NCBI RefSeq assembly: GCF_900107815.1
Contig: NZ_FNRK01000003.1
Span: 62,001-126,000, forward strand
Reading direction: 5' to 3'
DNA length: 64,000 nt
Origin: Eubacterium aggregans
GTDB lineage: Bacteria; Bacillota; Clostridia; Eubacteriales; Eubacteriaceae
Shown here: piece after piece, positions 9,761 to 18,814 of the stretch
Layout of the letters: the number at the start of each line of letters is the position of its first letter
How positions within the stretch are numbered: position 1 is the first letter of the stretch
The notes under the pieces: model-generated
Told to the model about the DNA's origin: nothing
The model's input: only the letters and a program-made list of their open reading frames with translations
Database searches by the model: none
Position numbers and translations under genes: made by a program

Positions 9761-10928
9761 TAAAAAAAGCTTAACCGAAGAGGCCTTTTTAGACGAATTA
9801 GGGGATGAGTCTTTAAATGCAGAATTAATGGAAATGCCAGAAGTACAGGCATTACTGAAAAAGGGAAAGGAAAAGGGCTCCCTCAACAGCATCGATATCG
9901 ACGATGCCCTAAGCAGCAAGGATCTGGACCCAGAAGAAATTGATGCAATCTATATCCTGTTACAAAAGAATGGCATCAACCTGACCTTTAAAGATGAACC
10001 CCTCGGAGATGGACTGGATATTGATATTAACGTCGAGGAGCTGGAAGAAATTGAAGTGGACGAAAAGCCCATTGTGGAAGTCGACATTTCAGATTCCGTC
10101 AGCGTAAACGACCCGGTCCGGCTGTATCTCAAGGAGATCGGAAAGGTTCCACTGCTGAGTGCAGAGGAGGAAATGGATCTGGCCCAAAGGATGGAGCAGG
10201 GGGATGATTTTGCGAAAAAGAAGCTGGCAGAAGCCAACCTCCGTCTGGTGGTCAGTATTGCCAAACGCTATGTTGGCCGGGGGATGTCCTTCCTTGATTT
10301 GATCCAGGAGGGAAATCTGGGGCTCATTAAGGCCGTGGAAAAATTTGACTACACCAAGGGTTTCAAGTTCAGTACCTATGCCACCTGGTGGATTCGTCAG
10401 GCCATTACCCGGGCCATTGCAGACCAGGCCCGGACCATCCGTATTCCGGTGCATATGGTAGAAACCATCAATAAACTCATCCGGGTCTCCCGTCAGCTCC
10501 TCCAGGAACTGGGTCGGGAACCCACCCCCGCAGAAATCGGCAAGGAAATGGGCTTTTCAGAAGAAAAGGTTCGGGAAATCCAAAAAATTGCCCAGGACCC
10601 CGTTTCCCTGGAAACCCCCATCGGGGAAGAAGAGGATAGCCATTTAGGGGACTTTATCCCCGATAATGAAGCCCCAGCCCCGGCAGAAGCCGCTTCCTTT
10701 GCCTTACTGAAGGAACAGCTGATTGAAGTCCTGAGCACCCTGACCGAACGGGAAGAGAAGGTCCTGCGTCTGCGTTTTGGCTTAGATGACGGACGGGCCC
10801 GGACCCTGGAGGAAGTGGGGAAGGAATTCAACGTCACCAGAGAACGGATTCGGCAGATTGAAGCCAAGGCCCTGAGAAAGCTTCGCCATCCCAGCCGCAG
10901 CAAAAAGCTAAAGGATTATTTAACCTAA
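9750..10928 (+). CDS. rpoD: RNA polymerase primary sigma factor (sigma 70/A)
   Basis: The primary sigma factor directs housekeeping transcription. Its 392 residues have an acidic N-terminal region 1.1, region 1.2 ([18 protein letters not shown]), and region 2 with the -10 recognition stretch ([20 protein letters not shown]). Region 3 and region 4 follow, with the -35-binding helix-turn-helix ([20 protein letters not shown]). The length resembles SigA of Firmicutes rather than the longer proteobacterial sigma 70. Ribosome binding site AGGAGG lies within the end of dnaG. Confidence 0.98.
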   Translation: MADDKKSLTEEAFLDELGDESLNAELMEMPEVQALLKKGKEKGSLNSIDIDDALSSKDLDPEEIDAIYILLQKNGINLTFKDEPLGDGLDIDINVEELEEIEVDEKPIVEVDISDSVSVNDPVRLYLKEIGKVPLLSAEEEMDLAQRMEQGDDFAKKKLAEANLRLVVSIAKRYVGRGMSFLDLIQEGNLGLIKAVEKFDYTKGFKFSTYATWWIRQAITRAIADQARTIRIPVHMVETINKLIRVSRQLLQELGREPTPAEIGKEMGFSEEKVREIQKIAQDPVSLETPIGEEEDSHLGDFIPDNEAPAPAEAASFALLKEQLIEVLSTLTEREEKVLRLRFGLDDGRARTLEEVGKEFNVTRERIRQIEAKALRKLRHPSRSKKLKDYLT

Positions 10929-10929
10929 G

Positions 10930-11628
10930 ATGCTTTCACCACGATTACAAATGCTCTATCACTGCACCCCAAAAGGTACGGTGGTGGCAGATATAGGGAC
11001 CGACCATGGCTATCTGGTGACGGCACTAGTTCAAAATGGCAAATGCCCCCGGGCCATCGCCTCAGATATCCATCCAAAGCCTTTATCCAAGGCCCAGCAG
11101 CGCATAGCGCTCCTGGGCCTTGATGGGCATGTGGACACCCGTTTAGGGCCGGGCCTTTCGGTACTGTCTCCAGGAGAATGTCAGACGGTCATTGTCGCAG
11201 GGATGGGGGGCTATATGATCCGAGATATGTTAGCCGCCGATGAAAAAATAGCCCGATCGGTGGACACCTTCATCCTCCAGCCCATGAATAATGTGCCGAA
11301 GCTGCGTCGGTATTTATGGGAAAACAATTATGCCATCCAGGATGAGGTCTTGGTTCTGGAGGAGGATCGGATTTATGAAATCATTGTCGCTTGTCAGGGT
11401 CAGATGGCCCCATTAAAGGGCATCGACGATGTGCTGGGCTACGCCCTGGCGCGCCACACCGAAACATTGGTTTTTAAACGCTTCCTGCAAGAGAAAATCA
11501 CCGCCGTCAGACGGACCTTATCCGAGCTTTCGGGGAAGGAAACCCCTGGGGTAGTGGTACGGCAGCAGGAGTGTGAGGCATTGCTTCAGGCACTTTTGGA
11601 GGTAGAAAATGGGATTAAAGGCAAGTAA
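10930..11628 (+). CDS. trmK: tRNA (adenine(22)-N1)-methyltransferase TrmK
   Basis: SAM-dependent methyltransferase for A22 of tRNA. The 232-residue protein has the SAM-binding motif VADIGTDHGYLVTAL near residue 21, then ASDIHPKPLSKAQQRI and VIVAGMGGYMIRDML, which are family-typical. It starts 1 bp after the rpoD stop and overlaps the following Nif3-family gene by 20 bp, so expression is probably coupled to sigma factor translation. The rpoD-trmK-nif3 order is widespread in Firmicutes. Confidence 0.92.
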   Translation: MLSPRLQMLYHCTPKGTVVADIGTDHGYLVTALVQNGKCPRAIASDIHPKPLSKAQQRIALLGLDGHVDTRLGPGLSVLSPGECQTVIVAGMGGYMIRDMLAADEKIARSVDTFILQPMNNVPKLRRYLWENNYAIQDEVLVLEEDRIYEIIVACQGQMAPLKGIDDVLGYALARHTETLVFKRFLQEKITAVRRTLSELSGKETPGVVVRQQECEALLQALLEVENGIKGK

Positions 11629-12727
11629 GGTTTTTGGCTGTATTGAGGCTTTAGCCCCAAAGCGGCTGGCAGAATCCTGGGATAACGTTGGGCTGCAAAT
11701 TGGTTCCTACAGCCAGACGGTCGAGCGCATTCTATTAACCCTGGATGTCACCCCGGCAGTGGTTCAGGAGGCCGTGGATTGTGGAGTTGATTTAATTATT
11801 TCCCATCATCCCTTTATTTTTAACGGCCTTAAACATATCTGCTTTGATGAACATAGCGGTGCCCTGGTGGAAAAGCTCATTAAAAATGATATTGGGGTGT
11901 ACACCGCCCATACCAATATTGATATTGCGGAATTTGGCTTAAATGACTATATTGCCAATACCTTGGGCATTGAAAACCGCCGCCCCCTGGACCCGGCCAC
12001 CCAGGAAATGTACTATAAATTAGTGGTCTACGTTCCCGTGGAAAAGACGGCGGACATTCTGAATGTTCTCGGTGAGAATGGTGCGGGTTTTATTGGGAAC
12101 TACAGCCATTGCACCTTCCGAGCCACGGGGAAGGGGACCTTTAAGCCCCTGGAAAATACCCACCCTTACATAGGGGAAGAAGGCCAGGTGGAAACCGTGG
12201 TGGAGGACCGCATTGAGACCATTATTGACGGACGAATGGTCAAAACAATGATCGGGAAGCTAAAGAAGGCCCATCCTTACGAGGAAATGGCCTACGATCT
12301 CTACCCCCTCGATGGGAATACCATGGTGGAAAAGGACGGACTGGGCAAAGTGGGGGAACTGGACGTTCCCATGACCGCAGATGCCTTTTTAAACCATGTG
12401 AAGACGGCCCTGAGCCTAGGGTCCCTGCGAACGGCAGGAACCCCACCGGATACCATCCGCCGGGTAGCCCTGTGTACCGGCAGTGGATCGGAATTCATCG
12501 GTCTGGCTAAGCTTAAAAAAGCGGATGTTTATATTACCGGGGACCTCAAATACCATGATGCCCAACGGGCAGCAGAGAATAATTTGTGGGTCATCGATGC
12601 CGGCCATTTTGGAACGGAGAAGCTTGTGGTGGGGCTGCTGAAGCACACCATTGAAGCCGCTTTTCCCGAGGGACAGGTCCAGTGCATCAAATCCCGGCAG
12701 AATCAGGATTTCTTTAAATACTATTAA
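11609..12727 (+). CDS. Nif3-family (YqfO-like) dinuclear metal-binding protein
   Basis: Nif3/YqfO proteins are conserved dinuclear-metal proteins, often annotated as GTP cyclohydrolase 1 type 2 homologues; the true reaction is unsettled. The 372 residues have an N-terminal half with SWDNVGLQIG and the metal-ligand stretch SHHPFIFNGL. A YqfO-type ferredoxin-like insert occupies about residues 130-235. The C-terminal half carries VYITGDLKYHDAQRA and GHFGTEKLVV. This is the long, insert-containing form typical of Firmicutes. It overlaps trmK and is followed 12 bp later by galE. Confidence 0.88.
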   Translation: MGLKASKVFGCIEALAPKRLAESWDNVGLQIGSYSQTVERILLTLDVTPAVVQEAVDCGVDLIISHHPFIFNGLKHICFDEHSGALVEKLIKNDIGVYTAHTNIDIAEFGLNDYIANTLGIENRRPLDPATQEMYYKLVVYVPVEKTADILNVLGENGAGFIGNYSHCTFRATGKGTFKPLENTHPYIGEEGQVETVVEDRIETIIDGRMVKTMIGKLKKAHPYEEMAYDLYPLDGNTMVEKDGLGKVGELDVPMTADAFLNHVKTALSLGSLRTAGTPPDTIRRVALCTGSGSEFIGLAKLKKADVYITGDLKYHDAQRAAENNLWVIDAGHFGTEKLVVGLLKHTIEAAFPEGQVQCIKSRQNQDFFKYY

Positions 12728-12739
12728 GGAGATGAGAAA

Positions 12740-13723
12740 ATGAATGTGTTAGTATGTGGCGGTGCCGGATATATTGGTTCCCATATGGTGCGGGCCCTTC
12801 TCAATAAAGGATACGGTGTGGTGGTCTATGATAATCTATCCACCGGGCATCGGGGAGCGGTGCATCCCGACGCCGTCTTTGAGGAGGGGGATGTACGGAA
12901 TTACGCCAGCCTGGAGCGGGTGTTCCTGCGCCATCAGATTGACTGCGTCATGCATTTTTGTGCCAATTCCCTGGTGGGGGAAAGCATGGAAAAACCCCTG
13001 GAATATTATGACAATAACGTCGGCGGCACCCTGTGCCTTCTCCGGGCTATGATTAATAATGATGTCAAGCACTTTATCTTCTCCTCCACGGCAGCCACCT
13101 ATGGGGAGCCGGAGGTATTACCCATTGAAGAAACAGCCACTACCTGCCCAACCAATACCTACGGAGCGACCAAGCTGGCTGTGGAAAAAATGCTGCCCTG
13201 GATGGCCAATGCCTATGGCCTTCAGTATAAGGTCTTTCGTTATTTTAATGCCTCCGGGGCCCACCCCGATGGCACCATTGGAGAGGACCACACGCCAGAG
13301 ACCCATCTCATTCCCCTAATCCTTAAAACGGCCCAGGGCATCCGGGATAAAATTTTCGTCTTTGGAGATGATTATCCCACTCCGGATGGCAGCTGTGTCC
13401 GGGATTATATCCACGTCATGGATATTGCCTCTGCCCATATCCTGGGAATGGAACATCTCTTTGAAACAGGCATCAGCGAGACCTATAATCTAGGGGATGG
13501 AAAGGGATTTTCTGTTTTTGAGGTCATCGAAAAGGTGAAGGATATCATCGGGGAAGATTTTGCCGTTGAGGTGGCAGACCGACGGTCCGGAGACCCGGCC
13601 AGACTCATTGCCAGCTCAGAGAAGGTCCGGAAAGTCCTGGGCTGGACACCGGATCACTCGACCCTGGAAAATATCATTGCCACAGCCTGGTGCTGGCACA
13701 AAAACCACCCAGCGGGATATTAA
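12740..13723 (+). CDS. galE: UDP-glucose 4-epimerase
   Basis: GalE interconverts UDP-glucose and UDP-galactose, and so feeds cell-envelope polysaccharides. This is a 327-residue extended SDR. The NAD-binding motif GGAGYIGSHMV is at the N-terminus, then DNLSTGH, the SSTAATYGEP catalytic serine region and YGATKLAVEK (Tyr-Lys pair). FRYFNASGAHPDG near residue 168 and VRDYIHVMDIA near 220 are GalE signatures. Ribosome binding site AAGGAGATG precedes ATG 12740. It is probably the last gene of the long housekeeping transcript. Confidence 0.93.
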   Translation: MNVLVCGGAGYIGSHMVRALLNKGYGVVVYDNLSTGHRGAVHPDAVFEEGDVRNYASLERVFLRHQIDCVMHFCANSLVGESMEKPLEYYDNNVGGTLCLLRAMINNDVKHFIFSSTAATYGEPEVLPIEETATTCPTNTYGATKLAVEKMLPWMANAYGLQYKVFRYFNASGAHPDGTIGEDHTPETHLIPLILKTAQGIRDKIFVFGDDYPTPDGSCVRDYIHVMDIASAHILGMEHLFETGISETYNLGDGKGFSVFEVIEKVKDIIGEDFAVEVADRRSGDPARLIASSEKVRKVLGWTPDHSTLENIIATAWCWHKNHPAGY

Positions 13724-13759
13724 TCCTCTGGTGTCAAACAAGTATTTGCCCATAAAAAA

Positions 13760-13790
13760 CATGGATATCCATGGGATTTTCGGGTATAAT
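13760..13790 (+). promoter_or_regulatory. Candidate iorAB promoter with overlapping palindrome
   Basis: A consensus -10 (TATAAT, 13785-13790) is preceded at 17 nt by TGGATA (13762-13767), a 4/6 match to the -35 consensus. A perfect 14-bp palindrome, CATGGATATCCATG (13760-13773), covers the -35 hexamer. It is a plausible repressor operator for the iorAB genes. The assignment rests on sequence pattern only. Confidence 0.55.
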
Positions 13791-13842
13791 TAAAAAATAT
13801 TAAGTAATAATAGCGTAATCGCATGAGTTGGAGGGAATCACA

Positions 13843-15621
13843 TTGAAGAAGCTTTTAACAGGTAATGAAGCTGTGGCACGGGGTGCCTGGGAAGCCGGTG
13901 TTAAGTTTGCATCGGCCTATCCCGGAACACCGAGTACAGAAATTTTAGAAAATATTGGGCCCTATAAAGAAATAACAGCAGAGTGGGCACCCAATGAAAA
14001 AACAGCAGTAGAAGCGGTCGCCGGGGCATCCATCGCCGGTATTCGTACCCTCGCTGCCATGAAACACGTGGGGATGAATGTCGCGGCAGACCCCATGTTC
14101 ACCTTTGCTTATTTAGGAGTGAATGGGGGATCGGTCATCATAACGGCAGACGAGCCCGGAATGCATTCCTCTCAGAATGAGCAGGATAACCGGCATTACG
14201 CCCGTCATGCCAAAATGCCCATGTACGAGCCATCCAATAGCCAGGAAGCCAAGGATATGCTTAAGGATGCCTACGACATCAGCGAAAAATATGACTGCCC
14301 TGTCATTTTTCGGATGACCACCCGGGTTTGTCACTCCAAGAGCATCGTCACCTGTGAGGATCGTCAGGAGGTGGCGGACAAGCCCTATGTGAAGGACGTT
14401 ATGAAATATTGTCCCCTTCCGGCCCACGCCAAGGTCATGCAGGTTAAGCTGGCTAAAAACTTCGAGGGTCTGGCAGAATATTCAGACAATTGTCAATGGA
14501 ATACCGTGGAGTATCACGATTCCAAAATCGGGGTTATTGGCTCCGGTGTGGCTTTTCGTTACGCCAAGGAAGTCTTTGGGGACACCGCTTCTTACCTGAA
14601 AATTGGCTTTTCTTATCCACTGCCGAAAAAAATGATTGCTGACTTTGCCAGCAAGGTGGATACCCTCTATATCTTTGAAGAGAATGATCCCATTATGGAA
14701 ACGGAAATCAAGGCCATGGGCATTGACTGCATTGGGAAGGACGTTCTCCCCAACCTGGGTGAGCTGACCCCAGACCGTATCCGGGTGGCATTGTCCGGCC
14801 AAAAGCCCGAGATGATCGAACCCAACGGCGATGTGGTCGTCGGCCGTCCCCCGGCATTTTGTGCCGGCTGTCCCCACCGTGGACTCTTCTACGAGTTAGG
14901 GCGTAAGAAAAACACCATGATCTTCAGCGATATCGGATGTTACTCCCTGGGTCTGGGAGCACCCTATAACGCCACGGATGCTATGATCTGCATGGGTGCT
15001 GGTATCAGCGGTGGTCACGGTGTAGCCAAGGCCATGAAAATTAAGGGGGAAGATACCCAGGTCATCTCCGTCATGGGGGACTCCACCTTCTTCCACTCTG
15101 GCATCACCAGCTTAATGGATGCCACCTACAATAAGAGCGATTTAACGGTCGTTATTCTGGATAACCGGATCACAGGGATGACCGGGCATCAGGAAAACCC
15201 CGGCAGCGGTTTTGACTTAAAGGGTGAACCCGCACCGATTATCGATATTGAGGCTGTGGTCCGGGCGGTAGGGGTCACTCAGGTCCGTTCCATCGATCCC
15301 AATAATCTGGAAGAAACTGCAGAAGCCCTGGATTGGGGCATGAATCAGGACGGGGTATCGGTGATCATCACCCGTTGGCCCTGTGCATTGAAGAAATTCT
15401 CCCAGGCTGATCAGGACGAATTCACCGGGGCTTTTACCAAGACCTGTGTGGTGGATGAGGATACCTGTATTGGCTGTCGAGCCTGCTTAAAATCAGGCTG
15501 TCCGGCCCTGCTTTTCCATAAGGAAGAACGAAAGTGTGAAATCGACCAGTCCATGTGTCTGGGCTGTGAAGTCTGTATGCAGATTTGTCCAGTGGAAGCC
15601 ATTTCGGTAAAGGGGGAATAA
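13843..15621 (+). CDS. iorA: Indolepyruvate:ferredoxin oxidoreductase, alpha subunit
   Basis: IorA with IorB oxidatively decarboxylates aryl-2-oxoacids from aromatic amino acids to aryl-acyl-CoA, reducing ferredoxin; this is typical of amino-acid-fermenting anaerobes. TTG 13843 is chosen because GGAGGG (13830-13835) is 7 nt upstream and it gives the family start MKKLLTGNEAVARGAWEAG. In 592 residues, pyrimidine- and thiamine-pyrophosphate-binding domains are visible (GDSTFFHSG then ILDNRITGMTGHQ near 410-450). The C-terminus has two 4Fe-4S motifs, CIGCRACLKSGCP and CLGCEVCMQICP. iorB follows after 2 bp. Confidence 0.95.
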   Translation: MKKLLTGNEAVARGAWEAGVKFASAYPGTPSTEILENIGPYKEITAEWAPNEKTAVEAVAGASIAGIRTLAAMKHVGMNVAADPMFTFAYLGVNGGSVIITADEPGMHSSQNEQDNRHYARHAKMPMYEPSNSQEAKDMLKDAYDISEKYDCPVIFRMTTRVCHSKSIVTCEDRQEVADKPYVKDVMKYCPLPAHAKVMQVKLAKNFEGLAEYSDNCQWNTVEYHDSKIGVIGSGVAFRYAKEVFGDTASYLKIGFSYPLPKKMIADFASKVDTLYIFEENDPIMETEIKAMGIDCIGKDVLPNLGELTPDRIRVALSGQKPEMIEPNGDVVVGRPPAFCAGCPHRGLFYELGRKKNTMIFSDIGCYSLGLGAPYNATDAMICMGAGISGGHGVAKAMKIKGEDTQVISVMGDSTFFHSGITSLMDATYNKSDLTVVILDNRITGMTGHQENPGSGFDLKGEPAPIIDIEAVVRAVGVTQVRSIDPNNLEETAEALDWGMNQDGVSVIITRWPCALKKFSQADQDEFTGAFTKTCVVDEDTCIGCRACLKSGCPALLFHKEERKCEIDQSMCLGCEVCMQICPVEAISVKGE

Positions 15622-15623
15622 TC

Positions 15624-16199
15624 ATGGAAACAAAAAATATCTTATTGGTGGGTGTTGGTGGACAAGGTACCATCACTGCCGCAAAATTACTCACCCTTGG
15701 CCTGATGGAAGAGGGCTATGATGTGAAAATGAGCGAAATCCACGGCATGAGCCAGCGTGGGGGCTCCGTTAGTTCCCAGGTCCGTTATGGGGATGATGTC
15801 CAATCCCCGGTCATTGAAAAAGGTTCGGCGGATATTATCGTGGCCTTTGAAAAAATGGAAGCCATGCGCTATATTGACTATCTTAAAAAAGACGGGGTCC
15901 TTATCGTCAATGATACTGAAATTTGGCCCATGCCGGTGATCATCGGGAAGGCAGACTATCACGGACATATCTTAGAGGAGTTAAACAAGCTGGCCACCGT
16001 TAAAACCATGAACGCCTCGGCAATGGCCGCGGAAATGGGCAATGATCGGGTGACCAATGTCATTCTTCTCGGAGCCATCATTAAATCCATGGGTCTGGAC
16101 AATATCAATTGGGACACGATTATTGAAAATAATGTGAAGCCCAAGTTTGTGGAATTGAATAAAAAAGCCATTGTAGAGGGGATGGCTTTCGTAAAATAG
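15624..16199 (+). CDS. iorB: Indolepyruvate:ferredoxin oxidoreductase, beta subunit
   Basis: Gamma-type domain subunit that partners IorA. ATG 15624 sits after the AGGGGG site at the end of iorA; upstream in-frame codons lie inside iorA. The 191-residue protein begins with NILLVGVGGQGTITAAKLLT and contains MSEIHGMSQRGGSVSSQVRYG, both diagnostic for this family. It is in an apparent operon with iorA and the small cysteine-rich gene. Confidence 0.95.
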   Translation: METKNILLVGVGGQGTITAAKLLTLGLMEEGYDVKMSEIHGMSQRGGSVSSQVRYGDDVQSPVIEKGSADIIVAFEKMEAMRYIDYLKKDGVLIVNDTEIWPMPVIIGKADYHGHILEELNKLATVKTMNASAMAAEMGNDRVTNVILLGAIIKSMGLDNINWDTIIENNVKPKFVELNKKAIVEGMAFVK

Positions 16200-16201
16200 G
16201 T

Positions 16202-16492
16202 ATGGCAAAGACAGAGCATTTCAAGTTCTTCCAGCACCGTGAATGTGAGTATTTTCCGTGCCACCGCGGGGTGCCGGAAGAGGCGTTTAACTGTTTATTC
16301 TGTTATTGTCCCCTTTATGCGCTGGGTGATCAATGCGGCGGTCATTTTACCTACACCAAAAGTGGGATAAAGAACTGTACGGATTGTACCGTACCCCATC
16401 AGGCAAAGAACTATGACGACATGGTTAAAAAGGTAAGAATCCTAATCGAACAGGTTAAGGAATCGAAAGAACCAGGAGGTAATGTGTTATGA
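16202..16492 (+). CDS. Cysteine-rich small domain protein
   Basis: A 96-residue protein of the cysteine-rich small domain family (probably Pfam PF04071). Cysteines recur at ECEYFPCHRG, NCLFCYCPLY, DQCGG and NCTDCTVPH, suggesting a metal or Fe-S cluster site. The biochemical role of the family is not established; members are sometimes found with cobamide-related genes. It starts 2 bp after iorB, and its stop overlaps the plsY start by 4 bp, so it is translated with both neighbours. Confidence 0.8.
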   Translation: MAKTEHFKFFQHRECEYFPCHRGVPEEAFNCLFCYCPLYALGDQCGGHFTYTKSGIKNCTDCTVPHQAKNYDDMVKKVRILIEQVKESKEPGGNVL

Positions 16493-17121
16493 TCGTACTG
16501 TATGGTGTACTATTAGTGGTTGCATCGTATTTTATCGGGAATCTGGATTTTGCTTATATCGTCGTGAAAGCAGTGCGCCATGAGGATGTGCGGAATTATG
16601 GCAGCGGCAACGCAGGCACCACCAACGTCCTGCGGACCATGGGGCTGAAATACGCCATTCCCGTTTTTTTGCTGGATGCCCTGAAGGGCACGGTGTGTAT
16701 CCTTGCCGCCCGGTTCCTGGTGGGGACCTTTGGGTTGAGCGACTACTTTATCGCCGCGGCCGGAATCGCCGTTATCGCTGGGCATAACTGGCCAGTGTGC
16801 TTAGGCTTTCGTGGTGGGAAGGGGACTGCTACCTCCATTGGCGTGTTCCTGGCCCTGGACCCCTTAGTGGCGGTCCTGGCCATCGTTGTAGGGCTGATCT
16901 TCTTGGCTATTTTTAAGATGGTATCCTTAACGTCTATCACGGGGATGGTGGCCCTGCCCATCGTAACCCTCATTATCCGGGGCTTTGCCTTTACGCCAGA
17001 GTTGCTGCTGGCTCTCTTCCTCTGTGTTTCCACCGTATTTCAGCACCGATCCAATATCAAGCGGATCATGGCAGGGACAGAGAGCAAAATCGGCCAGAAG
17101 GTGGATATGAATAAAAAGTAG
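16489..17121 (+). CDS. plsY: Glycerol-3-phosphate acyltransferase PlsY
   Basis: Integral membrane acyltransferase that uses acyl-phosphate to acylate glycerol-3-phosphate, the first step of phospholipid synthesis. The 210-residue protein has about five hydrophobic segments and the PlsY motifs SGNAGTTNVLR near residue 37, GHNWPVCLGFRGGKGTATSIG near 100 and HRSNIKRIMAGTESKIG at the C-terminus. ATGA overlaps the preceding stop. An intrinsic terminator follows directly. Confidence 0.95.
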   Translation: MIVLYGVLLVVASYFIGNLDFAYIVVKAVRHEDVRNYGSGNAGTTNVLRTMGLKYAIPVFLLDALKGTVCILAARFLVGTFGLSDYFIAAAGIAVIAGHNWPVCLGFRGGKGTATSIGVFLALDPLVAVLAIVVGLIFLAIFKMVSLTSITGMVALPIVTLIIRGFAFTPELLLALFLCVSTVFQHRSNIKRIMAGTESKIGQKVDMNKK

Positions 17122-17132
17122 TTTAAGTTTAG

Positions 17133-17172
17133 GAGGTCTTCACTTTGATGGAGACCTCTTTCTTTATTTTTT
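17133..17172 (+). terminator. Intrinsic terminator after plsY
   Basis: Stem GAGGTCT (17133-17139) pairs with AGACCTC (17152-17158) around a 12-nt loop, and is followed by a T-rich stretch to about 17172. It closes the iorAB-plsY transcription unit. Confidence 0.8.
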
Positions 17173-17239
17173 GAAGATTGTGGGAAGTGAGTAGGGTAAT
17201 ATATTATGATTTGGTGATATTTATGTAAACAATGAGAGT

Positions 17240-17304
17240 ATCGGGTCAAATTGAGTCAGAATCGGGTCAATCGCGTTGACTCGATTGACCCGATTTGTTA
17301 TAAT
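17240..17304 (+). promoter_or_regulatory. Promoter with perfect inverted-repeat operator
   Basis: A near-consensus promoter, TTGACT (17276-17281), 17 nt, TATAAT (17299-17304), reads toward the AlbA-type gene. A perfect 14-bp inverted repeat (AATCGGGTCAATCG at 17260-17273 and its complement at 17282-17295, 8-nt spacer) brackets the -35 hexamer and reaches into the -10 spacer. A further half-site, ATCGGGTCAA, lies at 17240-17249. Binding here would block RNA polymerase, so repression, probably autorepression, is the likely mechanism. Confidence 0.8.
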
Positions 17305-17339
17305 ATGACCAGAAAATTGAAATCAAAGGAGATGGTGTG

Positions 17340-18689
17340 ATGCTTTTTCGGGAAAGTGAGACCATAGAACTTAAAGAGGTTGTTGTAGACGATATAAAAA
17401 AGGAAATCATTGCTTTCGCTAACTGTGATGGCGGTAAATTGTATGTTGGAGTTCAGAATAATGGCACGGTAGTTGGACTGAATGATCCTGATAACACCTC
17501 CTTGCAAATTAGCAATATGGTTAGAGACGCAATTAAACCGGATCTGACCATGTTCCTGCACTATAAAACAATAGAGGAAGATGAGAAAAGGATTGTTGTT
17601 GTAGATATTCAACGTGGAACAGATCGCCCTTACTATATTGCAAAGAAAGGAATGCGTCCAGAGGGCGTGTATGTTAGGCAGGGGTATTCCTCCGTTCCTG
17701 CCACTGACACAGCAATTCGGCGTATGATCAAGGAAACGGATGGAGACCGTTTTGAGGCTATGCGATGTTTAAATCAGGAACTTACATTTGGGGCCACCAA
17801 AAAAGAATTTGGACTTCGAAGAGTAGACTTTGGTTTACAGCAAATGCATACTTTGAAGTTGATTGATCACGATGGTCTTTATAGTAACTTGGCTCTGCTT
17901 TTATCCGATCAATGCATCCACACCATCAAGGTTGCTGTTTTTCAGGGAATGGATCAGACAATTTTTAAGGATCGCCGGGAGTTTACTGGATCGCTGATTC
18001 AGCAGATGAACGAAGTGTATGATTTTATCGACTTCCGCAATCAGACCCGTGCGACCATAGAAAAACTGCTACGAATCGATGTCAGGGACTACCCAGAAAT
18101 TGCTGTCAGAGAAGCGTTGCTAAATCTTCTGGTCCATCGCGACTATTCCTTTAGTGCCAGTGCACTGATTAGTATCTATATTGACCGGATAGAGTTTGTG
18201 TCTATCGGTGGATTAATGCCGGGAATTGATTTGGAAGATGTTATGGTAGGCCTTTCTGTTTGTAGAAATCAAGATCTTGCAAATGTGTTCTACCGACTCC
18301 ATTTGATTGAGGCTTACGGTACCGGAATGGGTAAGATTATGAGAGCATACGAAGGCATGGAAGAAAAACCTATCATTGAAACTACTAAGAATGCCTTTAA
18401 AATCATACTACCTAACATTAACGCAAAGTATGAAATAAAAAGTGTCTCGATACCCCCAAAAGAAGCAATAACAAATCCTGATTCAGGGAATAAACAAAAG
18501 TTAAGCGATGAAGAAGAAAGAATATTGGAATATACCCGAGCTCACGGTGCTATAACAAGAAATGATGTAATCAGACTAATGGAAGTGAGTACATCTACCG
18601 CTTCTAGACTAATCAGAAAACTGGTAAAAAGCAACCGACTAAAGCAGAATGGAAAAGCAAGAAATACCCACTACACGATTAAAAAATAG
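17340..18689 (+). CDS. AlbA/Schlafen-type ATP-binding transcriptional regulator
   Basis: Putative regulator of 449 residues. The N-terminal AlbA_2 (Schlafen-like) domain has ESETIELKEVVVDDIKKEI and AFANCDGGKLYVGV. The middle has GHKL-type ATPase features shared with the RecG-C-like family: YPEIAVREALLNLLVHRDYS near 262, then GGLMPGIDLEDV and AYGTGMGKIMRAY. A C-terminal winged helix (about 390-445, ITRNDVIRLMEVSTSTASRL) gives DNA binding. ATG 17340 has AAAGGAG 8 nt upstream; GTG 17337 is an alternative. It is a monocistronic gene, visibly more AT-rich than the housekeeping genes, behind a striking operator. Target genes are unknown. Confidence 0.75.
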   Translation: MLFRESETIELKEVVVDDIKKEIIAFANCDGGKLYVGVQNNGTVVGLNDPDNTSLQISNMVRDAIKPDLTMFLHYKTIEEDEKRIVVVDIQRGTDRPYYIAKKGMRPEGVYVRQGYSSVPATDTAIRRMIKETDGDRFEAMRCLNQELTFGATKKEFGLRRVDFGLQQMHTLKLIDHDGLYSNLALLLSDQCIHTIKVAVFQGMDQTIFKDRREFTGSLIQQMNEVYDFIDFRNQTRATIEKLLRIDVRDYPEIAVREALLNLLVHRDYSFSASALISIYIDRIEFVSIGGLMPGIDLEDVMVGLSVCRNQDLANVFYRLHLIEAYGTGMGKIMRAYEGMEEKPIIETTKNAFKIILPNINAKYEIKSVSIPPKEAITNPDSGNKQKLSDEEERILEYTRAHGAITRNDVIRLMEVSTSTASRLIRKLVKSNRLKQNGKARNTHYTIKK

Positions 18690-18713
18690 TTAAAAGACTA
18701 TGTGAAACAGCCG

Positions 18714-18756
18714 ATTGGAAAAACCAATTGAGGGGTGTTACCATCAGTGTTATACT
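18714..18756 (+). promoter_or_regulatory. Candidate promoter for the YwaF-like gene group
   Basis: TTGAGG (18728-18733), 17 nt, TATACT (18751-18756) forms a good sigma-A-type promoter. A small hairpin (ATTGG-AAAAA-CCAAT, 18714-18728) abuts the -35 and may be the tail of the upstream transcript. It would serve the gene starting at 18815 and the overlapping flavodoxin gene. Confidence 0.55.
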
Positions 18757-18814
18757 TAGCTATATACATTGGACAGACGAAACAAAAATTCAGAACAATG
18801 AAAGGTGGTAGCCG

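Noticed and set aside
17240-17295. GGGTCAA repeats as a CRISPR array or terminator.
   Set aside because: Only three half-sites, no regular spacers, and the inverted repeat overlaps a promoter upstream of a gene; no T run follows.
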